NCBI GenBank assembly: GCA_014155875.1
Contig: JACEFZ010022374.1
Span: 62,001 to 126,000, forward strand
Direction: 5' to 3'
Length of the DNA: 64,000 nucleotides
Source: Cepaea nemoralis
Taxonomy: Eukaryota > Mollusca > Gastropoda > Stylommatophora > Helicidae
Shown here: piece by piece, positions 1-10,910 of the stretch
Numbering within the stretch: position 1 is the stretch's first letter
Layout of the letters: every line of letters starts with the position of its first letter
Position numbers and translations under genes: made by a program
The notes under the pieces: model-generated
What the model was told of the DNA's origin: nothing
Databases searched by the model: none
What the model saw: only the letters and a program-made list of their open reading frames with translations

Positions 1-2
1 TG

Positions 3-278
3 GAGCGGTCTCGGCTAGCAACGATTAGTTTCATTTTCGTGCCGGGACATGCGGGTGTACAAGGATATGAGCGAGCTGACAAGCTCGCAGGTTAGGCTAC
101 TGTGGAGGACGGTCGTGCCATGGACCAGGCTGACATTCTGAATGCTTTACGAGAAGTAAATCGTTCGCAAGAACAAAATGATGACCGTGAATCTACAACC
201 ATGGTCATGATGCGTGAACAGCAAATTAAAAGAGGTGTGGCCAAACAAGAACACTTCGCAGGAAGCCAGAATTGTTGA
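3..278 (+). mobile_element. I-like LINE fragment: RNase H C-terminal part
   Basis: Reading from base 3 gives a peptide with the end of a retrotransposon RNase H domain: FVPGHAGVQGYERADKLAG, matching the PGHxGxxGNExAD signature whose Asp is the last catalytic acid. It is followed by the linker MDQADILNALRE, which recurs at 22.3 kb and 54.5 kb. One in-frame TAG interrupts the frame right after KLAG. The fragment is cut by the window start and abuts the 3' end of a minus-strand RTE-like relic near 270. RNase H would remove template RNA during reverse transcription; this copy is dead. Confidence 0.8.
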
Positions 279-680
279 TCAGCTCAGTGTTCCTGTCTCT
301 ACCATGCCACGTCGTCAAGCCATACAGATATTTACTTCTCTGTCTTCCCCTTCTTCCCTTCCCCCAATCTAGCCATTTGTCACTAAGTTCTCCTATTTAT
401 TTCTTCTCATAACATGTCCAAAATATTTTTTTATATAAGACCCCAAAACGATTCCTGTTCTTCATGTTTGTGTTGTATGCATCCGGTATTTTTGTGAGAT
501 CAAAACGAAATGGCCTTGTTCCTCGAGTAAGCTATTTGAGTTTTACTTTCACATCTGCTTCTAATAACTGATGATCTGTATCACAGTCTGCACTTTGTAA
601 GGTCTTTGCCGATATTATGCTTGATCTCAATCTTCTTTGTCAACTGTCATTTACTGCAAATATAATATCTTGCGGTGTAT

Positions 681-867
681 GGCAAGGGGGTCTTGAGTGT
701 GAGGAATTAAGTCCGCCTGGCTAGTGCAGTCGCCGCGAACTGTGCAGGTTAGGATTTTCCTTTTGCCCCCGACAGAAAAATACTCCACTCCTTACCGAAG
801 ATTCGAACCCGAGTCTACCAATGAGAATCCGATATTCTAACCACTCGGCCAGCCGCTCCTTGTATCG
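681..867 (-). mobile_element. tRNA-derived SINE, family 1
   Basis: The reverse strand begins with a tRNA-Ser/Leu-like head: A-box-like TGGCCGAGTGGTTAGAAT (bases 841-856) and B box GGGTTCGAATCTT (798-810). The body includes ACAGTTCGCGGCGACTGCACTAGCCAGGC. A second copy with the same head and body is at 31266-31490. It sits inside the endonuclease coding sequence of the RTE-like relic. AT-rich flanks that look alike (AAATATAAT near 669 and near 878) may be the target-site duplication. Confidence 0.75.
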
Positions 868-1007
868 TCTGTGTATCAAAATATAATCTAGCTGGCGTTT
901 GGTAGTACTGTCCGGGGATTTCTAAGTGAACAGTGTTCTTGGGTGTTGTTTAACAAGTGTGTTGACAATCGTTAACTAATTTTCTGTGCAAAATTCAATA
1001 AATTTGT

Positions 1008-1667
1008 ATTGACGCGTCCTCGCCGAGCATCCTAGGCAACAGGTCCCTTTGGGGTCCTGGCTAATGTCAGTAGGATCGTTGATTCCTCCGAAGTCGGAGA
1101 GCGTCTGCCTGCACGGCGATGAACCACCAGTCTGCACACCAATAAGCCAGACATGGGATAACGGATACTCACCCAAACCTCAGGTCCTGTATGACATCAC
1201 ACTGATGTTGGACAACAGGATGTTTTTGCCTTATGCAGAAATGCGTGGCTGCTGGGCTTCTGGTTGACTGCCACTGCCGTCGACGATGAACTGTATTTCG
1301 TGGACTGTGTGGGTGAACATCTAGGAAACATCCAGATAGAAAAATGACTGCCGATTCCATTAGAAATGAACTGGGTGTTTTGTGGGGGACTATTGTGTTG
1401 ACATTCTGGCGGCGGCATTATGCAGTGTATCTGTGCGGGCTGTTGTTTGTCGAGATTCTTGTCTTTTCCACTTTTCACATTGGGCAGTGGGGAGTATTTT
1501 GTCTGATATTCACTGGCACAGGAATGGAGCATAATGGGGACGACCCATTGCTGTGAAGTTGGAACCGCGACTAACTAACTAACTAACTAACTAACAGGAT
1601 GTCTTCATCCGGCATACAGGACTTCGCGATGGAGTTCACAGCCAGCGAACACAAGCAAGTAAGCAAA
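1008..1667. mobile_element. 660-bp unidentified insertion with 12-bp target-site duplication
   Basis: The segment is flanked by CAATAAATTTGT (996-1007) and CAATAAGTTTGT (1668-1679), one mismatch in 12. Both copies lie at the same codons of the host endonuclease (GDKLI before, KFIEFC after), so deleting the insert and one copy restores a continuous peptide. It contains a (CTAA)n run at about 1572-1594 and ends in an A-rich CAAGTAAGCAAA stretch, which suggests a + oriented retroposon. Two short overlapping ORFs inside it resemble nothing I recognise. Confidence 0.7.
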
Positions 1668-2464
1668 CAATAAGTTTGTCACCTGCATCATTTATATTTG
1701 ACAATCCAAGTTTTCCTAAAACGTGTCCCTTATGATCAGCTCTTCCTGTACCCACTTTTACATTAAAATCTCCCATTATTATTGTTATGTCATTATGTCC
1801 AATCTTATGTATTGTGTTTTGCAGTGTGTTGTAAAAGATCTTAAATTTCGTCTTCCTCTGCTGTTGAAGTAGGTGCGTATATCTATATGGGATTTATGTT
1901 TTCTGGATGGCCTTTAAGTCTGACAGTGAGGATTCTATCACTAACCGGATTATGTCCAATTAAAGCCTTTGCAGCTATTTTATCTAAACAAAATGCCACT
2001 CCGCTCTGGTCTTCGACATCTCTACTAGAATATATGAAACTACTTCCATTTTCAGTTGTAAAATATCATTTGCCTCTCCAGCGATGTTCACTAATTCCTA
2101 ACATGTGAATATTTAACCTCTCAATCTCATAACACACTATCTTAAACTTTCCCTTATACAGACTTCTCACATTCCACGTTCCTAGTCTCACTCTCCTTCT
2201 TAGTCTGACACATGGGATTTCCTTGATAACAGTCGGGATTAAATCCGTCATCACTATTACTAGTACTGGCCTCTGTGTCACACTCTTCCCCAGTGTTATC
2301 TGATCTGCCTGGCCTGGGGTCTCACCACGAGATCTATTTCTTATTAGCTTTCTGTAATGGTTGTTAAGGTTTCTTTGCATGTTTTGCAGAAGGTAGTTTG
2401 CCGTTGCTTTCCTTCTGGGCAGTGACTGTACTAGTTGGTGGTCATAGCCATTGTACCTATGCAA

Positions 2465-2995
2465 AATTTACGCATGCAAAATCTGACAGTAATCCAATAT
2501 TACATAGACTGGATATAATCTTATACACGGATAAACATTCTTAAGGTGGTTTTCAGATAAGAATTCCACCCGAGGAACAAACTTGTTATCTCCTTCCCCA
2601 AAATGTAACTTGCTATGTGTGTCAATTTCATTAGCTCTGGTCTCGTATGCGGGTTTATTTCGTGTCATCAAATCCTTCTTTGGCTAAATGATATTACTGC
2701 ACATTTTGGGAAAGTTCGCTCTCTGCGCTCGTATTTACAAGATGGGAAAACAAGAGCACGGCAGCCTGTAATTGTGTATGTGGGGCATTATAAGAGCAAG
2801 AGACGTTGCCCGTAAACACATTTGTTTGACCAGAAAATATTAAAGTAATGTTAATGGAATAAGACGGGTGTCGCAAATATACAGAGGGAATATACGTACA
2901 CAATATTGATTCATATAGACGTGTTCTCTCTGGTGGGTATAATTAATTTTAGGAGATTAAAGAGTATGATTATGTCAGAAAAATAGTAATGACAG
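2465..2995. other. No recognisable feature
   Basis: Unique-looking AT-rich sequence. The only ORFs are under 70 codons and have no recognisable motif. Confidence 0.5.
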
Positions 2996-3165
2996 TAGAG
3001 GTTTAGAGAGAAAGAGAGGGAGAGAGAGAGAGGGGTGGGGAAGAGAGGGGTTGGGAGAGAGGGGAGAGACAGACAGGTAAACATAGAAAGGGGAGGGAGA
3101 GCGACAGAGAGAGGGATAGAGACAGAGAGAGCGAGGTGAGAGAGACAGAGAGAGAGAGGACGAAA
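2996..3165. repeat. Purine-rich GA repeat tract
   Basis: Imperfect (GA)n/(GGGA)n stretch of about 170 bp interspersed with ACAG. It ends in (CGAA)n, which is the tail of the neighbouring minus-strand retroposon. Confidence 0.85.
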
Positions 3166-3330
3166 TAACGAACAAACGAACGAATGTTATTTTCAAAGAG
3201 TCACAAATAGGGCACGCAGGAACGTCTTATATTTGGCCCTTTATTCACTCATTTTTCGTACATAAATTATCTAATGTGTACGTTACATTCACCTAGACAA
3301 AAAAAATGCCAAATTAAAGTTCTAAACAAT
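3166..3330 (-). mobile_element. Retroposon G copy, (GTTC)n-tailed
   Basis: Starts with CGAACAAACGAACGAATG, then reads ATTTTCAAAGAGTCACAAAT and GGGCACGCAGG. The same block is found at 31030-31200 (-), 39835-40274 (+) and 58912-59010 (-). On the element's own strand the end is GTGACTCTTTGAAAAT followed by (GTTC)n. No tRNA-like head is visible. Confidence 0.7.
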
Positions 3331-4403
3331 ATGCTTATTACTATGCTATGAGACACCCAGGCAACCAGACATACATGCACACGCACATGCATAAATACAT
3401 TCAACAATATCTGCATACATACTTACATCATTTACACTTGACTTTACACTTACATTTGACTGTTATGCACCCACTCAATAACACACAAATATATACTCTC
3501 TCGCATACATATATACACATTCACAATCACACAATCAAGTTAGTTAGTGTCACAAGATCCCATCACATCCTATTATCTAATCCCGGATAGGTGACTATTT
3601 CCTATTAAATAGCTTACAAAATAAATGTCCGATTCTATCCGTCACACTCTCAAACAAACGATTACATAATGTCAACACCCAGGGCAATGTTGCACATTGA
3701 TTGGAGAAGTGTGGAATAGAAAGATAGTTTAGGACAAACACATATATCAAGATCAGAGTTACACCCATAATAGAGCAATTGCGACACAAATTCCAACTCG
3801 TTCAGTGAATTAACAAATAAAGTATGTGGAATGTATAACAATACACTTTTAATGAAGACTAACTAGACGAGATTAAGAATAACAGTGAAGATTATAATTA
3901 TAACAGTCCTTGATTAGAATCTGGCTGATTTAGAATTGATGTTGTCTGGATGTGAATTTCCTCATTAGATGGTGTATTAAGTTGAATATGTATATAAGTG
4001 AATGTGTGTGGGTGTCTGAACTTTGCGGTAACTGGAAAACAGAGTCACGTGTTAGTCTCCACTCCCTTGAACTGACGATATACTGGTATACAGACGAAGG
4101 TTCGCCGTTGGTTTCCCCATGGTACAGTCTTCAACTCAACCACTTCGTAGGAAATTTCTCAGGATGCCGTCAAGTCCTGACATCGGCTCACATTGACAGT
4201 ACGCTTGTTAATCGTTTAAATTTAGTTTGAAAAACCGAGGTGTAGAAAAACGTGGAATCCTGCAATAGACAAAAGGAGAACCCGGTGAGCGGTTCCAGCC
4301 ATACCCATACGTACATCCTCATACGTCATTATACACGATTATTTAACTCAAGACCTCTTTTAGATAAAAAGAACAGATAAACAGATGATCTGCCACAACC
4401 AGA
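3331..4403. other. CA-rich low-complexity then unassigned sequence
   Basis: 3345-3540 is rich in ACATAC/CACACA words, a degraded CA-type microsatellite. The remainder has no recognisable gene or repeat. Confidence 0.5.
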
Positions 4404-4441
4404 CCCCCCCCCCCCCCCCCCCCCAACTCCCACCCCCACCC
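4404..4441. repeat. Poly(C) tract
   Basis: About 21 consecutive C residues followed by C-rich sequence. Confidence 0.95.
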
Positions 4442-5025
4442 CCTGAAAAGAGATAGTTTTCCTAGAATAATCCAAGACAGAACAACTGGCCTCTGATATT
4501 AATCTTACATAGAATCTAAACAGTGATACAAATTAATCCTCCTCTCAGAACCAGTTCTCATAGTATGTTATACCCAAAATAAGTACAATAGATACCAAAG
4601 TAACCTAAGAAACAGAGTAGATAGAAAGCCCCTGGTCACGGCGCGCCACAGGATGATGAGAAGATAAATGTAACTTAACTCCACGCGAAAGGAGTCAAAC
4701 GATTTATATTCGTTCGTAGAGTTAGATTTCAGGTTATTTCATGCGATAGTCTACCTCTTACAAGCTTCAGTATCCCAAACAGCCCAAGAATACTAGCTAG
4801 TTAGTCAGACAGAATGTTGAAAGACCTCCAAATCATTTTCCCACCCGGTTTAAGTGACAGTTGACCTACCAGGACAGGTATGAAATGACAGCACCTTCGT
4901 TTGTTCGTTCATTGTTCTCGAGTCTATTGGCAATGAAATGTCAATGTGTTGTGGAGAAAACATTCAGAGATTACCACTGATCCTGGTGAATACTCAGTCA
5001 CCAATGGAACTGCCACACCGTGGTG
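4442..5025. other. No recognisable feature
   Basis: Unassigned intergenic sequence without motif-bearing ORFs. Confidence 0.5.
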
Positions 5026-5092
5026 TGTGTGTGTGTATGTGTGTGTGCGTGTGTGTGTGCGTGCGTGCGTGCGTGCGTGTGTGTGTGTGTGT
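5026..5092. repeat. (TG)n microsatellite with GTGC variants
   Basis: Dinucleotide TG run interrupted by (GTGC)n. Confidence 0.95.
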
Positions 5093-5362
5093 TTTGCGCT
5101 CACTCGCTTTGAACTCTTGCATAGTCCATACACGCTAATTCTAGTAGCACTGGACTGAATTTTCCGTGTGAGTTATCGGTCCCTATTACCAGTGTTCCTC
5201 GCCATCAGGCAAACCCACTCCGACTTCAGAGGTACTAGTAATTTACGTCCCCAAGTCAAGGACAAGAAGTTAACATTTTAGTCTAACTGATCGGTATAGG
5301 GGTTCAGCACACCAGAAGTTTCAGAACGAGCACTCGTATTCATTCGGCCATGCTGATCTACA
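5093..5362 (-). mobile_element. tRNA-derived SINE, family 3
   Basis: Full-length-looking copy. The reverse strand starts near 5360 with a diverged tRNA-like head (ATGGCCGAATGAATACGAG) and contains the family core GAGGAACACTGGTAATAGG and CTCTGAAGTCGGAGTGGG. Better-preserved heads are at 14805-15095 and 43268-43552. Confidence 0.75.
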
Positions 5363-5509
5363 CACCTCGGGGTGTTGCCCGTACTCTATACATGCACATA
5401 CATATGGGATTTTCTTGTCCTCCAGATTTGACACCATTCCAGTATTTCTCAAATTCTGCTGAGATTTTTTTTTCTGGCATCATTTTTACAAGACGTCGCA
5501 GTCGATCCA
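5363..5509. other. Short unassigned spacer
   Basis: No recognisable feature between the SINE and the LINE end. A 132-codon + strand ORF crossing this area is antisense to the LINE. Confidence 0.5.
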
Positions 5510-5900
5510 TCCTTCATGTGCCATGCCGGAAAGCGTGGACGGTCATGATTCGCAATTTCATTCGATCACCAGAGTCGTGGATCAGCTCAGTGTTCCTGTA
5601 TCGACCATGCCACGTGGTCAAGCCATCCCGGTATTTACTTCTCTGTCTTCACCTTGTTCTCTTCCTCTCGATCTTGCCAGTTGTCACCAAGTTATCTAAT
5701 TTATTTCTTATCATAACATTTCCCCAAAATATGACTGTCTACGTCTAGTTTCTCTAATCATTTTATGATTTTCATTTGTTTCTTGTAGTACTTGGTCATA
5801 TGTTTGTTGTCTGTCTATTGTATTCTTTGCATTATTCTCAGAAACCACATTTCCGCAGCCATCAGATGTTTTGCAGTCAATACCAGCATTTTTGTCTATT
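5510..5900 (-). pseudogene. RTE-like LINE 3' end (reverse transcriptase C-terminus)
   Basis: The minus strand reads MAAEMWFLRIMQRIQ, ETNENHKMIRETRRRQS, then GKIERK and an ending equivalent to NMTVHAFRHGT-stop. This is the thumb/C-terminal block of RTE-like elements: a GHVMRR-type motif, GKIEGKR, then ELIHDSGDR. Frameshifts and stops occur between blocks. Other copies of the same tail are at 270, 33.7, 59.5 and 63.0 kb. Confidence 0.8.
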
Positions 5901-6044
5901 TATGATTTCTTCACAAGTTTATGTTAAGTAGTTTTCGTAACGAAAACTCTGCTTTTAGAGGACAACAATCGTAAACAAGAAATAAAACATCAGAAAGGAC
6001 TGCAAGCACACAAATGTTTATTTTTAAAAGTTAGCTTCGTGGCC

Positions 6045-7268
6045 ATTTTAGGTATCACCGTTGACAGCAACCGGGGTAGATCAGAGGATGCTGTATAGGC
6101 CTTTTCAGCAGTTAATAATTTCGGTCATTGAGTATGGTTTGGAGCTGCTGACAGTATAAGAAAGCCAGCTTGAAAGGTTGGAGCGCATACAGAATGCTGC
6201 CATGCGGTTAATCCTGGGGTGCACAAAGGACACACCAATTATATGCATGAGGCATATCCTGTCTCTACCTACAATGACGGATAGGTATAGGGTCCTTCAG
6301 GCCAAATGGTACCTGAGAGTTGCTGCAGACAGGGATCACACGCTGCATGCAGCAATGGATATGGTAAAGGATCATAGACTAAGACGAGGTAGGTCCTGGA
6401 TGGCACAGGCAGAACATTCTATAAGTCAGGTGTGTGATCTAGAGACCATCAATCGTGAAAGAGAGTGGATTGAAGTTCCGGATGACATAACGGACTGGCA
6501 CAATGTAATAATAACACTGGGTCGTGAGTGCACAGAATGGGCAGCGGGCCGCACTGAGTTTGAAGTTCAACAGCTGATCCAGAGCAACACACATCAAGGT
6601 GACATAGTCATCTACACCGATGGGTCAGTGGTGAGAAACAGACGTAGTGGCTGGGGCTTTATTGCGAGTCTTGAAAAAGGAGAGCCTGGCATATGAGACT
6701 ACGACCTCCAGCAAGAAAACGGAGGTGGAGGCAGGAACATCGGCATTCCGGTGGCTAGAGGAGACTACTGCAACACACGTTGTGTTCATTACGGATTCAA
6801 AGAATATGCTTAGCAAGGTGGAGAAAGGAATGTTTCGTGTGGAATGGCTCTCGTCGCTTCAGAGGTAACAGATTGTGAGAATTGTATGGACATTTTGCCC
6901 TGTCCATGAGGGTGTACGAGGGAATGAACAGGCTGATAGGCTAGCAGGGAATGCACCTCTTGGTGGTATCTTGCCTATGGACAGGGGGCAGGTGGTCGTG
7001 CGCTTGTGGGACCAGGTGGAGAAGGCGGAGGAACAGATTGAGAACCCATATGTGGAAAGAATGAGATTGCGGGGGATCGGCAGGGGTTCTGGAAGAATCT
7101 CAAAACTCAGAGGGAAGACCAGGAGAACATTTAATCAGATAGCGGTGGGAACGATTAGGAGTATGACACTTCGCTGGCTGTTGAACGGAGGGGCTGAGCA
7201 CGTATGGGAATGTCCTGAGTGCAGTGATGTCGATTCTCGACTCAACTCAATCATCTCAACTCAACTGT
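6045..7268 (+). pseudogene. I-like LINE, reverse transcriptase thumb plus RNase H, 3' half
   Basis: The translation runs from ATGVDQRMLYRPFQQLIISV through QLERLERIQNAAMRLILGC (connection region after the polymerase core) into a ribonuclease H domain: YTDGSVV (first Asp), EVEAG (Glu), VFITDSKN (second Asp) and HEGVRGNEQADRLAG (last Asp). It ends in CPECSDVDS, a Cys-x2-Cys tail shared by all copies here, and an (ACTCA)n run at about 7235-7268. Lesions seen: a TAA near 6158, a 13-nt deletion near 6663 compared with the copy at 15.6-17.0 kb, and a TAA at 6866-6868. The usual PGH motif reads PVH. Its job was to copy element RNA into DNA; this copy is inactive. Confidence 0.88.
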
Positions 7269-8089
7269 AGGAGGCCGCAATCACCCCCAGTATTTATTGG
7301 CTTTTTGTGATTTACTAAGCTTTTTAATTTCAGTTGTTTGCCACTACTCTCTGAAAGGCCGACCATCCACATCAACGTGCAGCGACCTGCTTTCAAATCG
7401 TCGCAGCTGATTTCCCACTCTCGACTCCGTGTGTCTTTTAATTATGAAACTTAGTTTCCCTGACCTTAAGCCGCAGACGCCAACAACAAATGTATCTACC
7501 AATACATAAATCTAAAGCTATAATAATTAAAACTTTCTTTCTGAAGTGGAGCCCATAGAACATAAGTTGAGAACCATCGGGCTATACATCTTCGTGTGTT
7601 GAGACCATAAACTGTCTTTGTGATGGCTGTCTGGGGACTTATTTGCTGCAGCGATCACGGTCTGTCCTCTTCGTTTAATTCCGTACTGCTTTCTTGGACT
7701 TTGAAAAGTTTAGTTCTCCCTGTGAAGGCTTAGCCTTGAAATGCCGTCTACAGTACTACGTTGTCCTTTTGTAGATGTGCTCATAAAACGTGACATTAAC
7801 AAGTCAACAACAACACACACAAACACAAACGCAAGCCTTGAAAATAACATTTAATCTGGAGTATTTAAAACAAGCAGCCTTCTCTTGATGGATTACAAGT
7901 CTTTTAAATCTAAGTGCTATTAAGAAAGGGGAACTAACAAGGATATATCTACAGTTGGTTTAGCACTGTAGTGCATTTCCCTCTTTTATCCTGTATCCCT
8001 CACTGAGGTACAGTCCCTAAACCCACTCACTGGACGTCCTCCTGTTCTTATTTTACTAAAGTGCATTACTGTTCATTACAGTTGATCCT
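7269..8089. other. No recognisable gene
   Basis: Unassigned sequence. The word AGTTGTTTGCCACTACTCTC near 7339 faintly resembles the minus-strand tail of SINE family 5, but is too short to call. Confidence 0.4.
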
Positions 8090-8290
8090 TGGGACAGACG
8101 GAATAGCATAGTGGCTAGAACTTTTGCCTGCTGGTCTGGTGTTCATATGTTCAAATCCCCTTCGAGGCGGGGATTTGTTTATAAAATGACCTGGGCTTGG
8201 CTCTCGACCCAGCTTAAACTTGGGTGCCAGGACACATTCGGCGAAGTAAAGGCGACGGACGTGATATTAATCATACCACTAACAGAGTAC
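8090..8290 (+). mobile_element. tRNA-derived SINE, family 2
   Basis: tRNA-like head: A box TAGCATAGTGGCTAGAAC and B box TGTTCAAATCCC, with a CCCC/GGGG stem-like end. The body is followed by AAAGGCGACGGACGTGATAT and ATCATACCACTAAC. Related copies are at 15.1, 35.0 (-), 35.3 and 58.4 kb (-). Confidence 0.75.
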
Positions 8291-8394
8291 CGATTAGTGT
8301 ATAAACATATAGATCTACCACTAAAAACTCGAAACGCCGTAATGCGTGTAAATAGTCTCTTTATATATGTATATGATCTGAGAGGATATCACAC

Positions 8395-8800
8395 GCATGT
8401 TTATTTTATTGAATACATGGGCACGTAATCGAGAAAGGCACGTGAGAACATAAGCATGACAATCAAATATGCACGTAACCATGAAAGTCAACGTAGACTC
8501 AACCAAGAAAGTCAAAGATACAAGTAGTCAATAAAGTCAAATTTCAAGATGCAGGTGATCAACAAATTCAAGGCTGCAGCGCAAAGAAAGTCCAATTTTA
8601 ATTTAGTCAAACGTGGAAGTATTCACGAAGGATGAGAGCATGGTACGATGTCTGGTACGACAGACGTCCACATAACCAAGAAATATATACACATAGCGTA
8701 GAAAGCCGAAGCTCCTCTTAGCCAATAAAGTCATATGCGCTTATAATCACGAAAGAAAATGTTCCACATAGCCAGGAGAAACAGAAGTGAGTGTAATCAA
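8395..8800. repeat. Degenerate about 30-bp tandem repeat (AAGAAAGTCAAA type)
   Basis: Words such as ACCATGAAAGTCAACGT, ACCAAGAAAGTCAAAGA, GTCAATAAAGTCAAA and AGCCAATAAAGTCATATG recur about every 30 bases. The same word type brackets the 51-bp satellite at 13.0-13.9 kb. Confidence 0.65.
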
Positions 8801-8841
8801 TAGAGTGCAACCTTCAGACTCACTAACGACTAAGATAGACG

Positions 8842-8892
<51 letters not shown>

Positions 8893-9051
8893 GTCTCTTC
8901 TTCTTCTTCTTCTTCTTCTTCTTCTTCTTGTCCTTCTTCTTCTTCTTCTTCTTCTTCTTCTTCTTCTTCTTCTTCTTCTTCTTCTTCTTCTTCTTCTTCT
9001 TCTTCTCCTCCTCCTCACCATCTTTACTTCTAGTTCTTTTTCTGTTAATAC

Positions 9052-9111
<60 letters not shown>

Positions 9112-9113
9112 AT
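8842..9113. repeat. Compound (ATT)n-(CTT)n-(ATT)n microsatellite
   Basis: Triplet runs: ATT 8843-8891, CTT/TTC about 8893-9020, ATT 9053-9113. Long ORFs here are homopolymer artefacts. Confidence 0.98.
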
Positions 9114-9255
9114 TATTATTTATCTGCTACTCCTACCCTTATGCCCCACAGTCTACTCATACCAGGCATGTCTATAGTCTGTTAATTTCTGCAGCTCGCC
9201 GCATGTCCTCTCCATATTATCTATTATCGATCCTTGTTTCTAGTCCTCGTCTTCA

Positions 9256-9256
<1 letters not shown>

Positions 9257-9293
<37 letters not shown>

Positions 9294-9353
9294 CCTCTCT
9301 CTCTCTCTCCCTCTGTGTGTGTGTGTGTGTGTGTGCGTGCGTGTGTGTGTGTA
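9257..9353. repeat. (TC)n then (GT)n microsatellite
   Basis: Pyrimidine run 9257-9312 followed by GT run to 9353. Confidence 0.97.
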
Positions 9354-9413
9354 ACTAGTTCCGTCGCATTATATTTCCCATTGAAAGGACTTATTCTGCC
9401 ACTTATGCTGTAA

Positions 9414-10188
9414 TACGAGGCCGAGTCAGTAAATAAGTCGCTCAGTTCTGTGGGATGGCAGGTAAATGTAGTTGGTGTTTTCTACAGGTGTCTTTAGGTG
9501 ACAGTAACATCGAATTTCATATTCCCGTTCGTCAGATGGCACTAGGTGTCTCATGCGCATAAACAAAATGGCGACTGTACTTACGGAGTGTACATCCAAA
9601 GAGCAACGTGCTGTTGTCCTTTTGTTTTGTTTTTTTGTGTGTGGGCAAAATGACTTCCTGAAAAGGACATTTATAAGGAAATGCTTCACCTGTTTATGCT
9701 GACAAATGTTTGTCCCGTAAAGCGGTGCATATCTGGGTAGTAAAATTCTCCCAAGGACGCTCTAAAATTGTTAATGAAATCCGATCTGGTCGTCCTGTTG
9801 AGATTGCAACAGAAGCATCCGTGCAGCGGGTGGAGTAGATGACTAGCGGTGACAGGCGAGTAACGCCCACCTTACAGCCCCGTCTTAGCCCCTAGCGATT
9901 TCCACCTTTTTGGTCCACTAAAAACCCACCTTGGCGGGAGACATTTTGCGAATGACGTCGAAGTTGAATGTGAAGTGAAAACGTGGTTTAGAAAACAGAG
10001 CGCGCAGTTCTATGCAGCCGGTTTGGGAGGACTGATAAAATAATAGGATAAGTGTATCAGTGTTGGTGGAAATTATGTTGTGACATAAAGGGATAATGTA
10101 TGTATACACATAAACTGGTTTCTAGTTGTTATGATACTTAGTTATTATTCTACAGCCATTTGTGACTTACTTATTGACTTCCCTCGTA
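9414..10188 (+). pseudogene. mariner-type transposon, internally deleted
   Basis: Terminal inverted repeats: TACGAGGCCGAGTCAGTAAA at the left and, reversed, TACGAGGGAAGTCAATAAG at the right, bounded by TA as expected of the IS630/Tc1/mariner superfamily. Inside, reading frames give an N-terminal helix-turn-helix piece (SRKAVHIWV, then FSQGRSKIVNEIRSGRPVE) and a C-terminal piece (PSDFHLFGPLKTHLGGRHF, then VKTWFRKQSAQFYAAG). The Asp of PSDFHLF corresponds to the third catalytic acid of mariner transposases. The central catalytic domain with the first two acids is missing, and stops lie in the C-terminus, so it encodes no active enzyme. Confidence 0.85.
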
Positions 10189-10596
10189 CGAACATCGTTC
10201 TAACGTTCTGGTAGCCATTTGTAAAATTGTTCTTAGTTAAAATTAAGTCTACTATCAAGACTCCTTATGATTTTCTCTGCTATGCATAATATCTCCGTTA
10301 GAAAAACCCAATATTCTCTTGCTTTTTAGAGTTTTCACTTGTATTTATCTGTTTACGTAGTGATGGGCGGTTGCATTTTGCAGCTGAAAGTTTCTACTGA
10401 ATGGAGTAGCCAGCCCCACGACCAAAGACTCGTACGACCTGCATAATAGGGTACATAATTAATATTCTTTGGTTCCACTGAAAACCTCGGTAACACAGGA
10501 CCCAACCATACCTACTCGCCTCTTATGGCATGCATGATAGGTTACAGTGCTGCCATGTGTTGTTTCCCTACTGGGTCTCGATAACACACATGGAGT
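10189..10596. other. No recognisable feature
   Basis: Unassigned AT-rich sequence. Confidence 0.5.
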
Positions 10597-10910
10597 GTAT
10601 TTCCATTCATTCATTCAGTAGCATGTCTTTTGCAGAACTTCGCTCCCATAACAACCTACCAGTAAACGTCTCCACCATAAGCAGGATGTCCCATGTCCGA
10701 TACACCCATCTAGAGATCATCTGCTAAATCCTGCACCCATCTTCTCTTTGAACTTCCGCTTCCTCTCATCCCGGGCATATACTCCTCGATTATTGTTCTC
10801 TCCAAACTTTCATGACGTTTCAAGTGACCACAATATTTCATATTTCTTTCTTTTATCATCTTTAGTAGCCAACCTTCTTCAATAATCAGATCTCGAATTG
10901 ATGCATTTTT
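10597..10910 (-). pseudogene. LINE reverse transcriptase C-terminus (RWVQDL type)
   Basis: The minus strand reads DLIIEEGWLLKMIKER, YCGHLKRHESLERTIIEEY, then RRWVQDLADDLQMGVSD and VVMGAKFCKRHATE. These are the final conserved blocks of a non-LTR reverse transcriptase ORF (xxGHLxR, RPRxRWxxDxxDDL). One stop lies before VVMGAKF. The 3' end runs into (GAAT)n near 10600. A second shorter copy is at 41275-41435. Confidence 0.8.

Larger units (their letters stand above)
270..2464 (-). pseudogene. RTE-like LINE, apurinic-type endonuclease plus reverse transcriptase tip (decayed)
   Basis: On the minus strand, from 2464 downward, the translation contains GTWNVRSLYKGKFKIVCYE, then SEHRW, then after one frameshift near 1838 IIMGDFNVKVGTGRADHKG. 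These are landmark blocks of the exonuclease-endonuclease-phosphatase domain of RTE-type retrotransposons (often annotated craniofacial development protein 2-like). The Asn/Asp of GDFN is catalytic in the family. After a 660-bp insert (1008-1667) the frame resumes as KFIEFCTEN...NTLVKQHPRTLF and QLDYILIHRR. After a SINE (about 681-867) it resumes as SAKTLQSADCDTDHQLLEADV. From about 415 to 270 it jumps to the C-terminal tip of the reverse transcriptase (GHVMRRNK, then YGLTTWHGRDRNTELI), so the polymerase core is deleted. Several stops confirm it is non-functional. Confidence 0.85.

Noticed and set aside
690..866. Functional tRNA genes at SINE heads (also 8.1, 20.6, 45.1, 48.7 kb)
   Set aside because: A and B boxes are present but the acceptor stems do not pair well, and the same sequences continue into repeated SINE bodies.
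5350..5748. 132-codon + strand ORF
   Set aside because: Antisense to the RTE-like reverse transcriptase C-terminus, which is recognisable on the minus strand.
8844..9358. Leu-rich and Arg-rich ORFs
   Set aside because: ATT and CTT microsatellites.
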